Positions 1 through 10,920 of a stretch of 64,000 nt of DNA are shown piece after piece. Source of the DNA: Echinometra lucunter. Its lineage: Eukaryota; Echinodermata; Echinoidea; Camarodonta; Echinometridae. Location of the stretch: NCBI GenBank assembly GCA_029962745.1, contig CM057167.1, forward strand, positions 15,761,285 through 15,825,284. Reading direction: 5' to 3'. A program made the translations under genes and the position numbers. A model generated the notes under the pieces. The model saw only the letters and a list, made by a program, of their open reading frames with translations, was not told the DNA's origin and did not search any database. Each line of letters begins with the position of its first letter. Within the stretch, counting starts at the first letter, position 1.

Positions 1-529
1 TGATTCAATATTTTAGAGATGAAGTCATGTTCGGAATACTATTCCTGAATTGCACGGAGGAATGAATACACAGTGGGAGCATACATGTACAATGCTTTCT
101 GGCAAACACATGTATGATCAGTCTCTATTTGGTTCAAACATACAAAGATGTACGGTAAATATACACCCTTTTCTCTCTTCACTCCATATGATAACTCCAT
201 GCCACATCATCATCATACTAGTATACCCCATGTTTTCAGTTTACCTTGTCTAAAACCACACATTATTTACAGGTCTACAGGGCAAAACCACATATTATCA
301 ATCACACAGGCATGCAAAAGACACATCTACACATACTAGCTTTGGACAAATTCTCTCTTTTCTCACCTATGAGTAATAATAATAATAATGAATCTTTCTT
401 GTAGAGCACTTATCACAAAAATGAATTTAAGTCCCTATGCGCTCAGAAGAAAGAAGAGTAATTAAGAATGACAGAACGACATAACCGAAGAGAAGAATAA
501 CTTGCTTTGACATAAAACATTAGACTGTA

Positions 530-895
530 CTATCTTAACAAATGAAAGAAATGCGACTTCAAGAGACTCTTAAAATTGTCTACCGTATCGACCTGCTTAA
601 GATTACTGGGTACCGGTAATTCATTCCACAACTTTGTGGCTGCCAGTTGAAAGGATCTTGCACCACTGAAATTTGTGGATACTGTGGGAGAAACTAACAA
701 AGATTTCGACAGAGACCGAAGGGTTCTGGCAGGACAATATTTTGTTATCAATTGTTTCAAATAAACAAGGTCTAATCCTTGCATGCACAAGAGCACCTAT
801 GTCAAAATCTTCAAATCTATGAAAAATCGTACTTAAAATCGTACTTAGAATTGAGTACTTACTTGGATCTCGATGCAGAGGCAAAATGGTTATAT
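530..895 (-). mobile_element. CR1/L2-like LINE fragment, C-terminus of reverse transcriptase ORF
   Basis: Minus-strand translation gives LITKYCPARTLRSLSKSLLV, then ARSFQLAATKLWNELP and FKSLLKSHFF. This is the usual end of non-LTR retrotransposon polyproteins (Y.P.R.LRS...LL..P...T..GAR.F...A..LWN.LP...FK..LK.H.F). The upstream part (IT.LPLHRDPSK) is frame-shifted, so this is a 5'-truncated dead copy. Confidence 0.7.
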
Positions 896-1568
896 TCCTC
901 TCATCGCATGCGAATCTAAACTCTTTTTTTTTCCTTTTCTTTTACAGTTGTCCCCTACTCAGAGGAAAAGTGATCTGACTGTCTGCAACTCGACCAAACA
1001 ATAACAAATCTATTTTATTTCAGCATGAAATCAATATCCAAACAACATTTCTATTGATCTGAAGGCTTCTGTTTTCATTTCACATGCATTTGAACCCAGG
1101 CCTCCTTTGTTTTTGTCACCTGAGGGTATTGATGCATAACTAAATGACATTTGAAACAATGCAGTTATTGACTCGGTAACCTTTGCTATATACTGTAGTC
1201 ACTGGTACATATATGTATACCATTTTCCCCTCTCCCCTTCTCTCCTCTCTCTCCCCCCCCTCTCTCTCTCTCTCTCTCTATCTATCTATTTACAGTGTAT
1301 CTTGATCCCTCTAACTCCATTTCATCTATTAGATTATATTTTTATGAATAATTACTGTACAGTTTTTGTGCTGCTACAAAGTGTATTTATTCTCTTCTTG
1401 ATCTCTTTCTGTCTCTCTCACAAACACATAAGAATAAAAACATGCACACTCTCTCATACTCATCAACTGCCTCACGCAAGCATACCCCACCTATGCACAA
1501 ACATCTATTGCTTCTTGAGCATACAGTATTCAGGTAGCAGATGTACTGTATCATCATGATCTCCACTC

Positions 1569-1569
<1 letters not shown>

Positions 1570-1646
<77 letters not shown>
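1570..1646. repeat. (CT)n microsatellite
   Basis: About 38 uninterrupted CT dinucleotides. A shorter mixed CT/CCC/TATC tract precedes it at 1230-1290. ORFs of repeating Arg-Glu here are artefacts of the repeat. Confidence 0.95.
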
Positions 1647-1650
<4 letters not shown>

Positions 1651-1860
1651 TCTCTCCTTCTCTCTCATCTACACACTCAAAAACAACATCCCCTGATTCT
1701 CTGCTCCTCCCGCACCAAGTAACGGATGCCAGCTCCAATCCAAGAGCGCATCCTGCCACACACACACACACGTCGTCCTCCTCTTCGCGTGCAGCGATCA
1801 AAAGGAGCAGCGGCACTCCAGTGCCCAAGGAGGAGGAAGAAGAAGACGACACGCATACGG

Positions 1861-1873
1861 GTTGCTAGGCAAC
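1861..1873. promoter_or_regulatory. X-box-like palindrome (RFX site candidate)
   Basis: GTTGCTAGGCAAC is a perfect 5-bp inverted repeat with a 3-bp centre and fits the RFX X-box consensus (RYYNYY..RRNRAC). X-boxes mark promoters of ciliary genes. It sits in a local GC-richer patch (about 1690-1930), but no first exon is recognisable beside it. Confidence 0.4.
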
Positions 1874-2514
1874 GGTCGCCATGGGTACCTGCAATTCATG
1901 CTATGGGGGATGTGGGAGGCAAGGGATGAGTGTTTACATGAGTGGGCTGCTGCTGAATTCATCACAATACTGGGGAAAGGGGGGGTATTTGTTTTGATAA
2001 GAAGAATTCAAGTAAACATGATATATATCTACTCTCTTTAATATCCAACGGCTGGCCTGGGAATAGATTAAATCAGGTTCATGGCAATCTACAGTTTACT
2101 ATCAAAATCCCAAGAGAGACTTAATGTACATGTAACTGTGTGTTGTCTGAATGTGTGATAATATAAAGATGCGTACTATATTCATAAAACTTATTCATGC
2201 TTGAACAATTTCAAATAAACCCCTCACACAAAAATTGAATTCCATGTTCTATGACAGTGGTTCCATCTGTAATAAGATAATCAGATTTGATTTCAAAAAT
2301 TTGTAAAAAGGGGTGGCCAAAGGGAAGTAAAAATGAAATTAGCTTTTACCTCTAAATACTAATCAGGTGTATAAATTAATATCTTCAATATTTTCTCAGT
2401 ACACGTGCACTGTTTTCAAAAATAAACTATACTTTCTTTACAACATTAAAAACCATATGATCAATGCACAACAAGAAATTCCATATACTTTTATCACCGC
2501 AAGAGTACCAAGAT

Positions 2515-2740
2515 ATGTTGGCTCAGTAGGTAGAGCGCCCGCCTCACAATCGGGAGGTCGTGGGTTCGAACCCCGGCCGCGTCATACCAAAAGACGTTAA
2601 AAGATGGGAGTTGCTGCTACCTTCTTTGGCGTTCAAGAGTTGAAAGGGATAGAGCAACGTTGATCTGGCGCTGCTCAGTGGCTGCCGGCCCATGATCAAT
2701 TGGGCAAAAAGAATTTCCGTTTCGGACAATAAAATTTGGA
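2515..2740 (+). mobile_element. tRNA-derived SINE
   Basis: Starts with a tRNA-like head with A box (TTGGCTCAGTAGG, 2518-2530) and B box (GGGTTCGAACCC). The anticodon-loop position reads CTCACAA (Val-like CAC), but the acceptor and T stems are imperfect. An unrelated body follows to about 2740. A pol III SINE rather than a working tRNA. Confidence 0.65.
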
Positions 2741-4500
2741 GTTTTAGTTTCAGATATCATGCCAGTTGTATGCAACATTATGCATTTGTATCCAAATCAT
2801 CCACCCTGTCAAAATTTGTCAGGGTTGTTACATGTAATACCAGTAAGCAATTGTTTTGGAGACCCCCCTGATAGAAGCACTAGAAAAAGAGCTGCCAACT
2901 CCAATTGGAAAAAAATCATATTCTTTACTTCTTTTAAATAATCTTAAATGCATTTTCTAGCTAAAATCCTATTTTTGGCTTGAAAATCTGAAACATACAA
3001 CAGTGTGATTCCTTTGTCACTCTGCATATCCTAACTAAAGTACATTAAAAATATAGGGCTTCATTAATTATTTTGATCCTTACTCATTTCATTTCATTTC
3101 GTTTATTTACATTTTCAACAATATAAATAGAATACATAGGATGCATTGTACAAAGTAAAACAATGAAACTTAACAATGGAATCATGAATGTAAATAGTTC
3201 TACATTGTATTTCTCAATTTGAAATAATCTTCAGTATAAAATACACGGGTAGAATATACTGATCATTGGGGTAAATGTTTTGCCTGCTGAATTAATTTCT
3301 AGGGAAAAATAATGACAATTACTCTTTTGGTTTTTTTCCTTTAAATTCTGATATCCTTTGTGCAGACATTGATGCTGATAATTTTTCTGTAGATATCGCG
3401 GAAGTACCTTAGTGACTTTCAAGTTTCCTGGTACTCTTGTAAAAGAAGGAAACATATTTAATGATATATTCTTTTTTATTTTAATTGTATGATTATGATG
3501 ACAATCGACAGTATTTAGTTGGGGAAGGGTCAAATGTTCATAATATACCACAAAAATAAGGTAAAGTATTGAAAGGTAATGAAGAATCACTGTCACAACT
3601 TTTGAAAATCTGATTTTAAAGGCAAAAATCCTATTGTCATATTCCCTTCAAACAATCCTACTGGTTGGCAACTCTATGTGTAAACAAGGCAACAATGAAT
3701 CACCAGTGATCATCACTGATTTTTTTTTTTCTTTCTTTATTTTTCTTTCCATTGGTATTCTGGGTTAAAGCTAAGTCTTGAAATAGAAGGATACAATGAA
3801 GATTTTTTTTTAAAATAATAAATACAACAAGCAAAGGCAGGAACAGTCAATGACAGAGCAACATTACAGAGAAGTATTTATTCCATGTTACAAACCGTAA
3901 ACTGGCTGATCTTGGCTCTAATAACCTACCAATAGAAACCGGAGGGCATAGATGCCCAGTAAAAATCCCCTTCACAGTTATGAATCTGTAATGATTGTAA
4001 TATTGGAAATACAGGAGATGAATTTCACATCATAATGAACAGCACAAGATAGAAAGTAGAAAGGAAAGCAATTTTTGATAAAATGAATGAAATATCAGGA
4101 GGATTTTAAGATTTAGACAAGGCAGAACAATTTGTAAAGCATAAGAAATTAGAAGACAAAAGTATCGTTGATCAGTTTTCAAAGCATCAAATGGTTGTAA
4201 ACATATGAGGTGAATTCTGAAGACCTCACTGATTTTGTTTATTGTTGTTTCATATAATGCTGAAAGACATCCATTTCCTTGTAATTTGTTATCAGTATAT
4301 AATTTTTGTCAAATGTCATGATTTTATTTTTGTTCTATCATATTTGTAATAATTATTGCACCTATGTATTGTAAAACAAAATATTAATGTATCATTTGAA
4401 TGACGTTTTCAACTAAAAACTACAATACAAATGAATACATAGAATATAATGTGTTGAAGAATTAAGAGTGAATATAATACTGTCCAGGTGCAGTGTACAC

Positions 4501-4673
4501 GGGGGCTCAGGGCGAATTCGCCCCCAAAATGCCAAAAGAGCCCTGGAAAACTAAAAAAAAGAGCCCCTGAGATTCTCATAGGGTCCAAAGGTAACTGTAA
4601 TACCATGTAGAAAATTCGGGCTGGTGGGCTCAAAAAAGTAGCCCTGGAAAAAAAATTATTATTTTTTCCCCTG
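4501..4673 (-). mobile_element. hAT-type MITE, CAGGG family, copy 1 (truncated)
   Basis: Reverse-oriented copy of the roughly 190-bp family at 5613 and 36893: shared core with GGCGAATTCGCCC, GAGCCCTGGAAAACT and ATTCTCATAGGGTCCAA. One terminus (TTTTTCCCCTG) is intact; the other has lost its CAGGG end. Confidence 0.7.
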
Positions 4674-5165
4674 ACGTACACGTATATTGAGACATCATTC
4701 TATGATAACAAGTGCACTTCTTTTCAATCCTAAATGTCTGCAGAACAAGGAAATGATAATCAGAAATATGGCCTTCATGTCGATGCATACCAACGCTTCT
4801 CTTCTAAAAGTGAAGACAAGTCAGCATGACTGTTTATGATACATAAGGATCTACATGCAGTACACTGTCCGTAACCTAGTATGGATATACATGAACATCT
4901 ATCAGGTTGTTGCACACTTAACTAATTAGAATTATCAAAGTGGTTTTCAATTGGCATCGGATCAACTACCTTTATAATACATACAGTTCACCAGATAGCA
5001 TCATAGAACACTGCCTGTATTATTCATGCCAACTGCTTGATGTACAGTACATGCTGCATGCATGAAAAGTAAAATGCAAGTGGAGAATTGCTGATGAAGG
5101 CTCAGTGAAAGATTCATGTGAGTGAAAAAAAACAATAAATTCATCTCTCTATACTACATCATGAA

Positions 5166-5534
5166 CATGGTTCTCGCCAGTACATAACACCCATGGTTCC
5201 AATACCATGCGTAAAGGGTTTCAGACAAGGAAGAACCATGTGTGAAATTGCTGCACCATGCGTGGCAACAAGGGTGAAAAAATATTGGAGTAGAAAAATC
5301 TACATATTCCTAACAATAATGATAAATGTCAACAGATTGTTTTGCTTTTTGGCAGTGTATTTTTACTTTTATGCCATTAGTAGACAACTCCTGCTTACCA
5401 AGAAGTATTTTTCATCCTTTTACTATAGCATATACTCGATCTCGATCTAGGTGTTATTCCGTAAAACTTTCGAAATTTCCACGCTTTGCGCAGAGTGGGA
5501 ACCGTGTGTGGATTTTTTTCTAGTGAGAACCCTG
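5166..5534 (+). mobile_element. hAT-like MITE, 368-bp family, copy 1 with perfect 8-bp TSD
   Basis: Ends CATGGTTCTCGCC and GTGAGAACCCTG are inverted repeats, and the element is flanked on both sides by ATCATGAA (5158-5165 and 5535-5542). An 8-bp duplication with CA..TG ends suits the hAT superfamily. A second copy is at 28935. No coding capacity. Confidence 0.8.
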
Positions 5535-5612
5535 ATCATGAAAGCACAAATGAAATGAGAACAAAACTAAAAATTCAAGATATTTTCAACCATGGACCTC
5601 ATCACCTCATTC

Positions 5613-5798
5613 CAGGAAAAATTTTTTTTTTTTTTTTCTGGGGCTACTCTTTGAGCCCACCTACCCAAATTTTCTACATTGTATTACAGTTTACATTGGA
5701 CCCTATGAGAATTTCAGGGGCTCTTTTTTAGTTTTCCAGGGTTCTTTGGGCATTTCAGTGGCGAATTCGCCCCGAGCCCCCATGAATTTTTTCCCCTG
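5613..5798 (+). mobile_element. hAT-type MITE, CAGGG family, copy 2 with perfect 8-bp TSD
   Basis: 186 bp from CAGGAAAAATTTT to ATTTTTTCCCCTG, flanked by CCTCATTC at 5605-5612 and 5799-5806. The inner part carries a palindromic GGCGAATTCGCCCC near one end. It seems to have landed in the terminus of the TTAA-type MITE that follows. Confidence 0.82.
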
Positions 5799-5806
5799 CC
5801 TCATTC

Positions 5807-6200
5807 ACTACAAAATAATCTGAAGCCTATTTTATCAACTTTTCTTCTTCAAATTGGCAACATCAGTATTTTTCTGTTACTGCTACATTTATCTTACAAA
5901 AAGTCATGTATCTGTAATGAATCTAACTTGATGGAAGTTTGTTGAGAGGGTGAGTAGCCAGTTTGCTTGGATAAACAGTGATTTTGAACTTTTCGTCATG
6001 TTGCAAATTTAAGGATTTCAGTCATTATTTTCCTTTTAACAAATTTTTTCAGCATCAAGCATGAAATACCGAAGCAATAACCCGTACAGTATGTGCAGAA
6101 TTTTTTTGCCCTTTCTACTCGTGAATTTGGCTTGGAGGCTCTCCATCAAAAGTTACTGGCTAAACCACACAATGTGAAGTCTTTGTCACGAATCGGTTAA
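5807..6200 (+). mobile_element. TTAA-type MITE (410-bp family), copy with degraded 5' end
   Basis: Shares the order of the 21039 and 40708 copies: GCCT.TTT.ATCA.CTTTTCTTCTTC, CAAATTGGCAAC, then TTGCTC/TTGCCC..CTTTCTACTC, ending TTTGTCACGAATCGGTTAA. The hAT MITE at 5613 interrupts its left end. Confidence 0.65.
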
Positions 6201-6499
6201 CTACGCAAACATTACACATGCATTTATTCAAGATTGTGGGATTTCTGCTCGATGCTCAAAACCAGCTACTCTCTTTCTCCAACCACTATATTCCTCCAGA
6301 ATTATGTCATTGTTAATGAAGGTCATTTTTCAAATACTAACATTTTGTGAATGCAAAACATTTCTTTATGTGAAGTACATGTACGATATATAAAGGGAGT
6401 AAAAGAAAGTAAAATAATGAAAGATTACTGAATAACTTCATGTATACATGTACATGTAAATGGTCTAACATACATGTATAATAGCTGCTACATGTATCT

Positions 6500-6520
6500 C
6501 CCCCCCCCCCCCCCCCCCCC
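6500..6520. repeat. poly(C) run of 21
   Basis: A 21-base C homopolymer, on the minus strand a G-run able to form quadruplex or slipped structures. Exact length is liable to assembly error. Confidence 0.9.
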
Positions 6521-7082
6521 ACATCATGAATCCATTTCCTCTAATAACGCACAAAAATACGTAGAGTAAATTGGTTATAAGCCTGAAATTTCTTTATTTG
6601 TAAAATTATTTTGACAATATTTAATACACGAACATGCCGGTGAATGAAATATAGGCATATTGCCAGCAGGTTTGAATGATGCATATTCTAATAGCAGTTA
6701 ACCTAATTAGTTTTCTTTCGCTTTCTATATATGCAGTGTCTGTGGGAACCTACTGTATTATCCTGCTATTATCACTTTCTATCTCTCCATCTCTCTCCCC
6801 TTCTCTCTCTCTTCTCCTTACCTTCATTTTCTTTCTTTCTCTCCTTCATTTTCTTTCTTTCTCCCTCTGTCTCTCTTTTTCTTCTTCTGTTTCCCTCCCC
6901 CTTCCTCCCTTTCTTTCCTCCCTAACATTTATAAAATAAAAAGGGATTCTTTAAAACATAATCTCTCTATCTCTCTCTTTCTCTCTTTCTCTCTTAAGTT
7001 CATCTCTATCAAGTTCTTTCCAGAACATGTATAATTACTTATCAAAAGTTTTGCAACTGATAGATACAACGCAAATGCTGAC

Positions 7083-7608
7083 TTTAAAGGTAGTCTCAAC
7101 CTTTTGCAAAATCTTCGGAAATCTTGGCATGAGTTTAGAATATGCCCTTCTGATACTGTATATTTAATCTTATGTTCATACATTTGTTAAATTATTAAAA
7201 TAAAATGAAAATCTGGCTACCAATCTTGAATAAGCAAGTCAGATCAGCTCACCGGCAGAACCGTAGATATGTAGTGCAGAGCTAGCTCAGCACAGCTCAC
7301 TCAGTGGCCACCACACATACCGTACATACAGCAGCGCTTACGTGAACCGTTTCATTGTGCGCCATCCTTCAGCAGAGGGAGCTATTCTAACTAAAGGTCG
7401 AATTACATTTCAAATCTTCCAATCTATTTTTCATGACACGAAAAATTAACTTATAAATTTAATAATTAGAAAAATATTGATTTACATCCATCTTCCAGCT
7501 TAATCATTGCTTGGGAAATTATTATCTTTAATAAACATGTACTATAATATACTACTAGATTCTTGTAATGTCAGATTTTAGGCTGCAAAAGGTTGAGACC
7601 AGCTTTAA
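7083..7608. mobile_element. non-autonomous DNA element with 25-bp inverted termini
   Basis: CTTTAAAGGTAGTCTCAACC TTTTGCA at the left mirrors TGCAAAAGGTTGAGACCAGC TTTAAT at the right. The 526-bp interior includes a GC-richer patch (7245-7390) and has no ORF of note. Family not recognised. Confidence 0.6.
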
Positions 7609-10386
7609 TGCACAAAACAAATTTTAAAAATTTTAGGCAAAGTGACTATAGAGATAAATAGGAACTGGTCTCTTAATCTTCTTGGTTTTTGTTGTAATTT
7701 TCAAATTCTCCTAGAGATATTATTTTCATTTTACAGTTTGTCATTTTTGGCAATTCCTGAATACACAACACCATATACCCTATAAATAAAAAAAATGATG
7801 TTTCTGTAAATTGTATAGGGTCATATACATGGAACATGTAACTGATTTGAAGTTCATAATTCTGTTTATAATTCCACACAATATTTTTTGTTTTAAGTGC
7901 ATCATTTATGATAATTTCTTTGAAGTTCTTGTTGTTAGAAGTATATAAAATAAAACCATAATCCCACACACATTTATGATTAATATGCATGAAAAAATGT
8001 TTGCAGGTACATTTACAAACCTATGAAAAAGTGAAATAGATTTTAGAGTGATCATCGGCCAAAAACAGTATATATACACACACGTACTTCACTATCTAAT
8101 CTATCTTTTCATCTATCTTTCACTATCTTTTCAACAAACAATTTATATGCTTATCTCAATTTGGCCTGTAGATCAAATAGCAAAGGGGGCTCTTTTAAAG
8201 TACAAAAGTCTTTAAGAATGTATAAACGAAAAAAAAATCAATATGCAACATAAAATGCAGCACAATGTTTAGAAACGAAGACAGAGAGCAATTAAGCACT
8301 GATTTTATGTTTAAGAATTGAAATGCAGAGAGTAAAAAACAAGGAAAACAAAAGGAAATTTTCACAGGGTAGTACATAACATCATGACCCTACTACACAT
8401 TTCAATAAAACTCATTATAAGATAGGGCAGGCTGGCTGGCTTGCTACTCACACTGTACATGTAATGCCTTCTGTGACTGGCTTTATGCATGCAGCGATAC
8501 ATGAAATTCATAAATCCCGTAAAATCAATCAAATCCAGCAATGGACAGCAGATGCCCAGGTCCAACTTTACGATTTAGTGACTTAAATCATGCTTCTGGC
8601 GTCTGCGTTGCTAAGATCAAGTCATGGAACTGATTAGACCTCTGGTCAGAATTAGTCAACAAATCTAATATCCTCGGGCAATAGTATTACGTCTCGCTTG
8701 CACTGATAGCAATTAAGAATCTAACGTAATATTTGGTGAGTGGGACTGCATCGCAGACAGTCGATTGGATTGCTGGTTTGGCATGTTGATTGACGAGTTC
8801 AAAGTCTATTGTTAACCCTGGTATCGTTGATGGTAGCTGTGCGTGTGTGCATGCATGCCCTGGCCATACATACACAGTTCGACATGTACACAGAGACACA
8901 CACACCCAGAGATGCATTCATACAAGTGGTGTATTGCTCAATGCAGCTGTGAAGGCGCCACGCGCCAACTGCCAAGGCCTACTCTAGCGTAAAAAAGTTA
9001 TTTCACTCCAATGAGTCCCTCCAACTGAAAACCCATATTCAATGTTTTTCACATCCCTGCATGAGTGGTAAAATAGAACAGCCCTTGTTATGCTAATGAG
9101 CATTGGAAGGAAGGATAACTCAAGGTCTATTGATTGGTGGTGAGTGCTGTTTGGGTCGGTCTATTCATCTTGAGGGGCACCAGGTTAGCCCGTTGTCAAT
9201 ACAGCTTGACCTCAGTGTCATTCACAAATCTCACCAATATCAGTCAAAATGTAACTGACTTCTTTATCAAATTGCTATGAAATCCAATGAAAACTTTAAT
9301 CTTTAGAGTTAAGAAATGAAGAACAGAGGAACATGCCTCATTTGTTCATAAATACATGAAACATTAAAACATAATCTTAACAGTTCCAGGAGCCGCTTAA
9401 AAATGTTTTCAAGTTTGTTTTTGTTTTATGCACATTGCTAATAATTTCCCATCAAAAACATAATTGAATGATTCACTAATACTGTATTCATAATCATAAT
9501 GACTTCAACAGAAAAAAAAAGAAAACAGAAGAAGAAATAAAGTCCTAACCATTTAAAAAAATAAGAAGGAAAAAAATGGCAACAGTTGCTCCCAAGGGAA
9601 ATCTGCATGTCAATCCAAACATGAAACCTAACCCCAAACCTAACACTAACCATAATCATTAAGCTCACATTATCCTGAGCAAAAACCCCTATCACAACTC
9701 CAACCCTAACCCTATATCTTCGGAGAAATGAAGACAGGAGATTATCACATAAGCATATGTTGTGTCACCGTCACAAAGAATACTGTCGAAGGCAAATTTA
9801 TGCATCTAGAATATGATGAATACAAAAACCAATGTATAGATACACACTTTTCCCATAACTACACTGATACAATACCACACACATACATGTACTCATGTAA
9901 TTTATACATGATTTTTTAAAAATGCAATTTCACTGAACTCGGCACTATATACTGTAACGTCCAGGGGAACTGTTTCCAATATTATCAGTATCACTCAGTA
10001 ATTCAAAATAAAAACAAATGTTTATCATACCCCACTCAAAGTGTCATTTTTAACCAAAAGATTCAGAAGGTTCAACATACAACAGATATTGACAATGTCC
10101 CATATCATGTTCCTGGAAATCAAATAAATAAATCAAACATTTATTTATTTATTATTTATTCACATTTTCTTTATAAAAAGCAGGGTGGTCCCACTCAGAG
10201 CTGCAAAGGGCCTGATTTATAAAACAAATACAACAAATACAAGATAAAAATAATATGATAGCAATATAAGATCAGAAAAGAAGTAAACATGCAAACATAG
10301 AATTACAATACAATGATTTAACAACATAACGTTAAAAGGAACATAAGAAATGAAAAATAAACAACAAACAAAAAATATGAAGAACA

Positions 10387-10568
10387 GGGGGATGTTCCAC
10401 AAAGAGTTAAGTTCGACTTAAAGTCACACTTAAATTCCTAATTGCATGCTGTTTATTACGCGTCACTGCACTGGGAAGTCTATCAGTGAAATTGCGCGTT
10501 AAATACCATATGTGCATTGGTGCTTAAACACTACTCTAAGTCAAACTTAACTCTTTGTGAAACGGCCA
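10387..10568. mobile_element. MITE with TTCACAAAGAGTTAAG-type termini, copy 1
   Basis: Left end TTCCACAAAGAGTTAAGTTC and right end AACTTAACTCTTTGTGAAAC are inverted repeats; the interior contains a run matching the 13789 copy (TGCATGCTGT, GCATTGGTGC). Confidence 0.7.
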
Positions 10569-10697
10569 CATATTTTAAAAAAGAAAGAATACATACACGA
10601 GCTTAAGTGGGATGGTTACAGAAACATTACAATAAACCAAGAGGTGGTCTAGTATATATGAAGTATACAAAACAAACAGAAAGAAATATTTTCTTAC

Positions 10698-10920
10698 CAG
10701 TTCTATGAGCCACTTCTTTTCTCTCCTCCTCCAGCTTAGCAGCCCAGCTTTCTTCTGTCCTTCTCTGAGCCTCTTCGTTGGCTAACATGAGAGCCTGGCG
10801 CATCTCGTTTAGGGCTTGGGCCTTCTCGTGGGTGAGGTCTGCTCTCAGAGCCTCTGTTTGGCTCGTGTAGACCTGTTCTAGACTGGACTTGATGGATTTC
10901 AATTCTTGTTGTGCTTTGGC
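10698..10920 (-). CDS. AKAP9: AKAP9 exon 12 (residues 1884-1957, last exon found)
   Basis: Encodes AKAQQELKSIKSSLEQVYTS through EERKEVAHRT plus one base of the next codon; acceptor TATATCAG, donor GTAAGA. This is the first phase-1 junction in the gene. No following exon beginning in the required phase was found in 1-10697, so the rest, including the expected PACT domain, presumably lies to the left of the window. Confidence 0.82.

Larger units (their letters stand above)
1..10697. other. region without recognised exons (left end)
   Basis: No exon of AKAP9 or any other gene is supported. It holds a LINE fragment, CT repeats, an X-box-like site, one SINE and several MITEs listed separately. 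The stretches 8000-10380, 2750-4490 and 6210-7080 show only AT-rich unique-looking sequence; 6781-6925 and 6961-6996 are pyrimidine-rich. A degenerate CCTAACC-rich stretch lies at 9627-9713. It is either AKAP9 intron or mixed intron/intergenic DNA. Confidence 0.6.

Noticed and set aside
1505..1852. Ser/Arg-Glu rich minus-strand ORF
   Set aside because: Half is the CT repeat and the remainder has no family character or good splice sites.
2515..2588. tRNA-Val-like sequence
   Set aside because: Acceptor and T stems are imperfect and a SINE body follows; a retroposon head, not a tRNA gene.
9627..9713. CCTAACCC-like interstitial telomere repeat
   Set aside because: Only a few imperfect units with interruptions; could be chance in an A/C-rich stretch.
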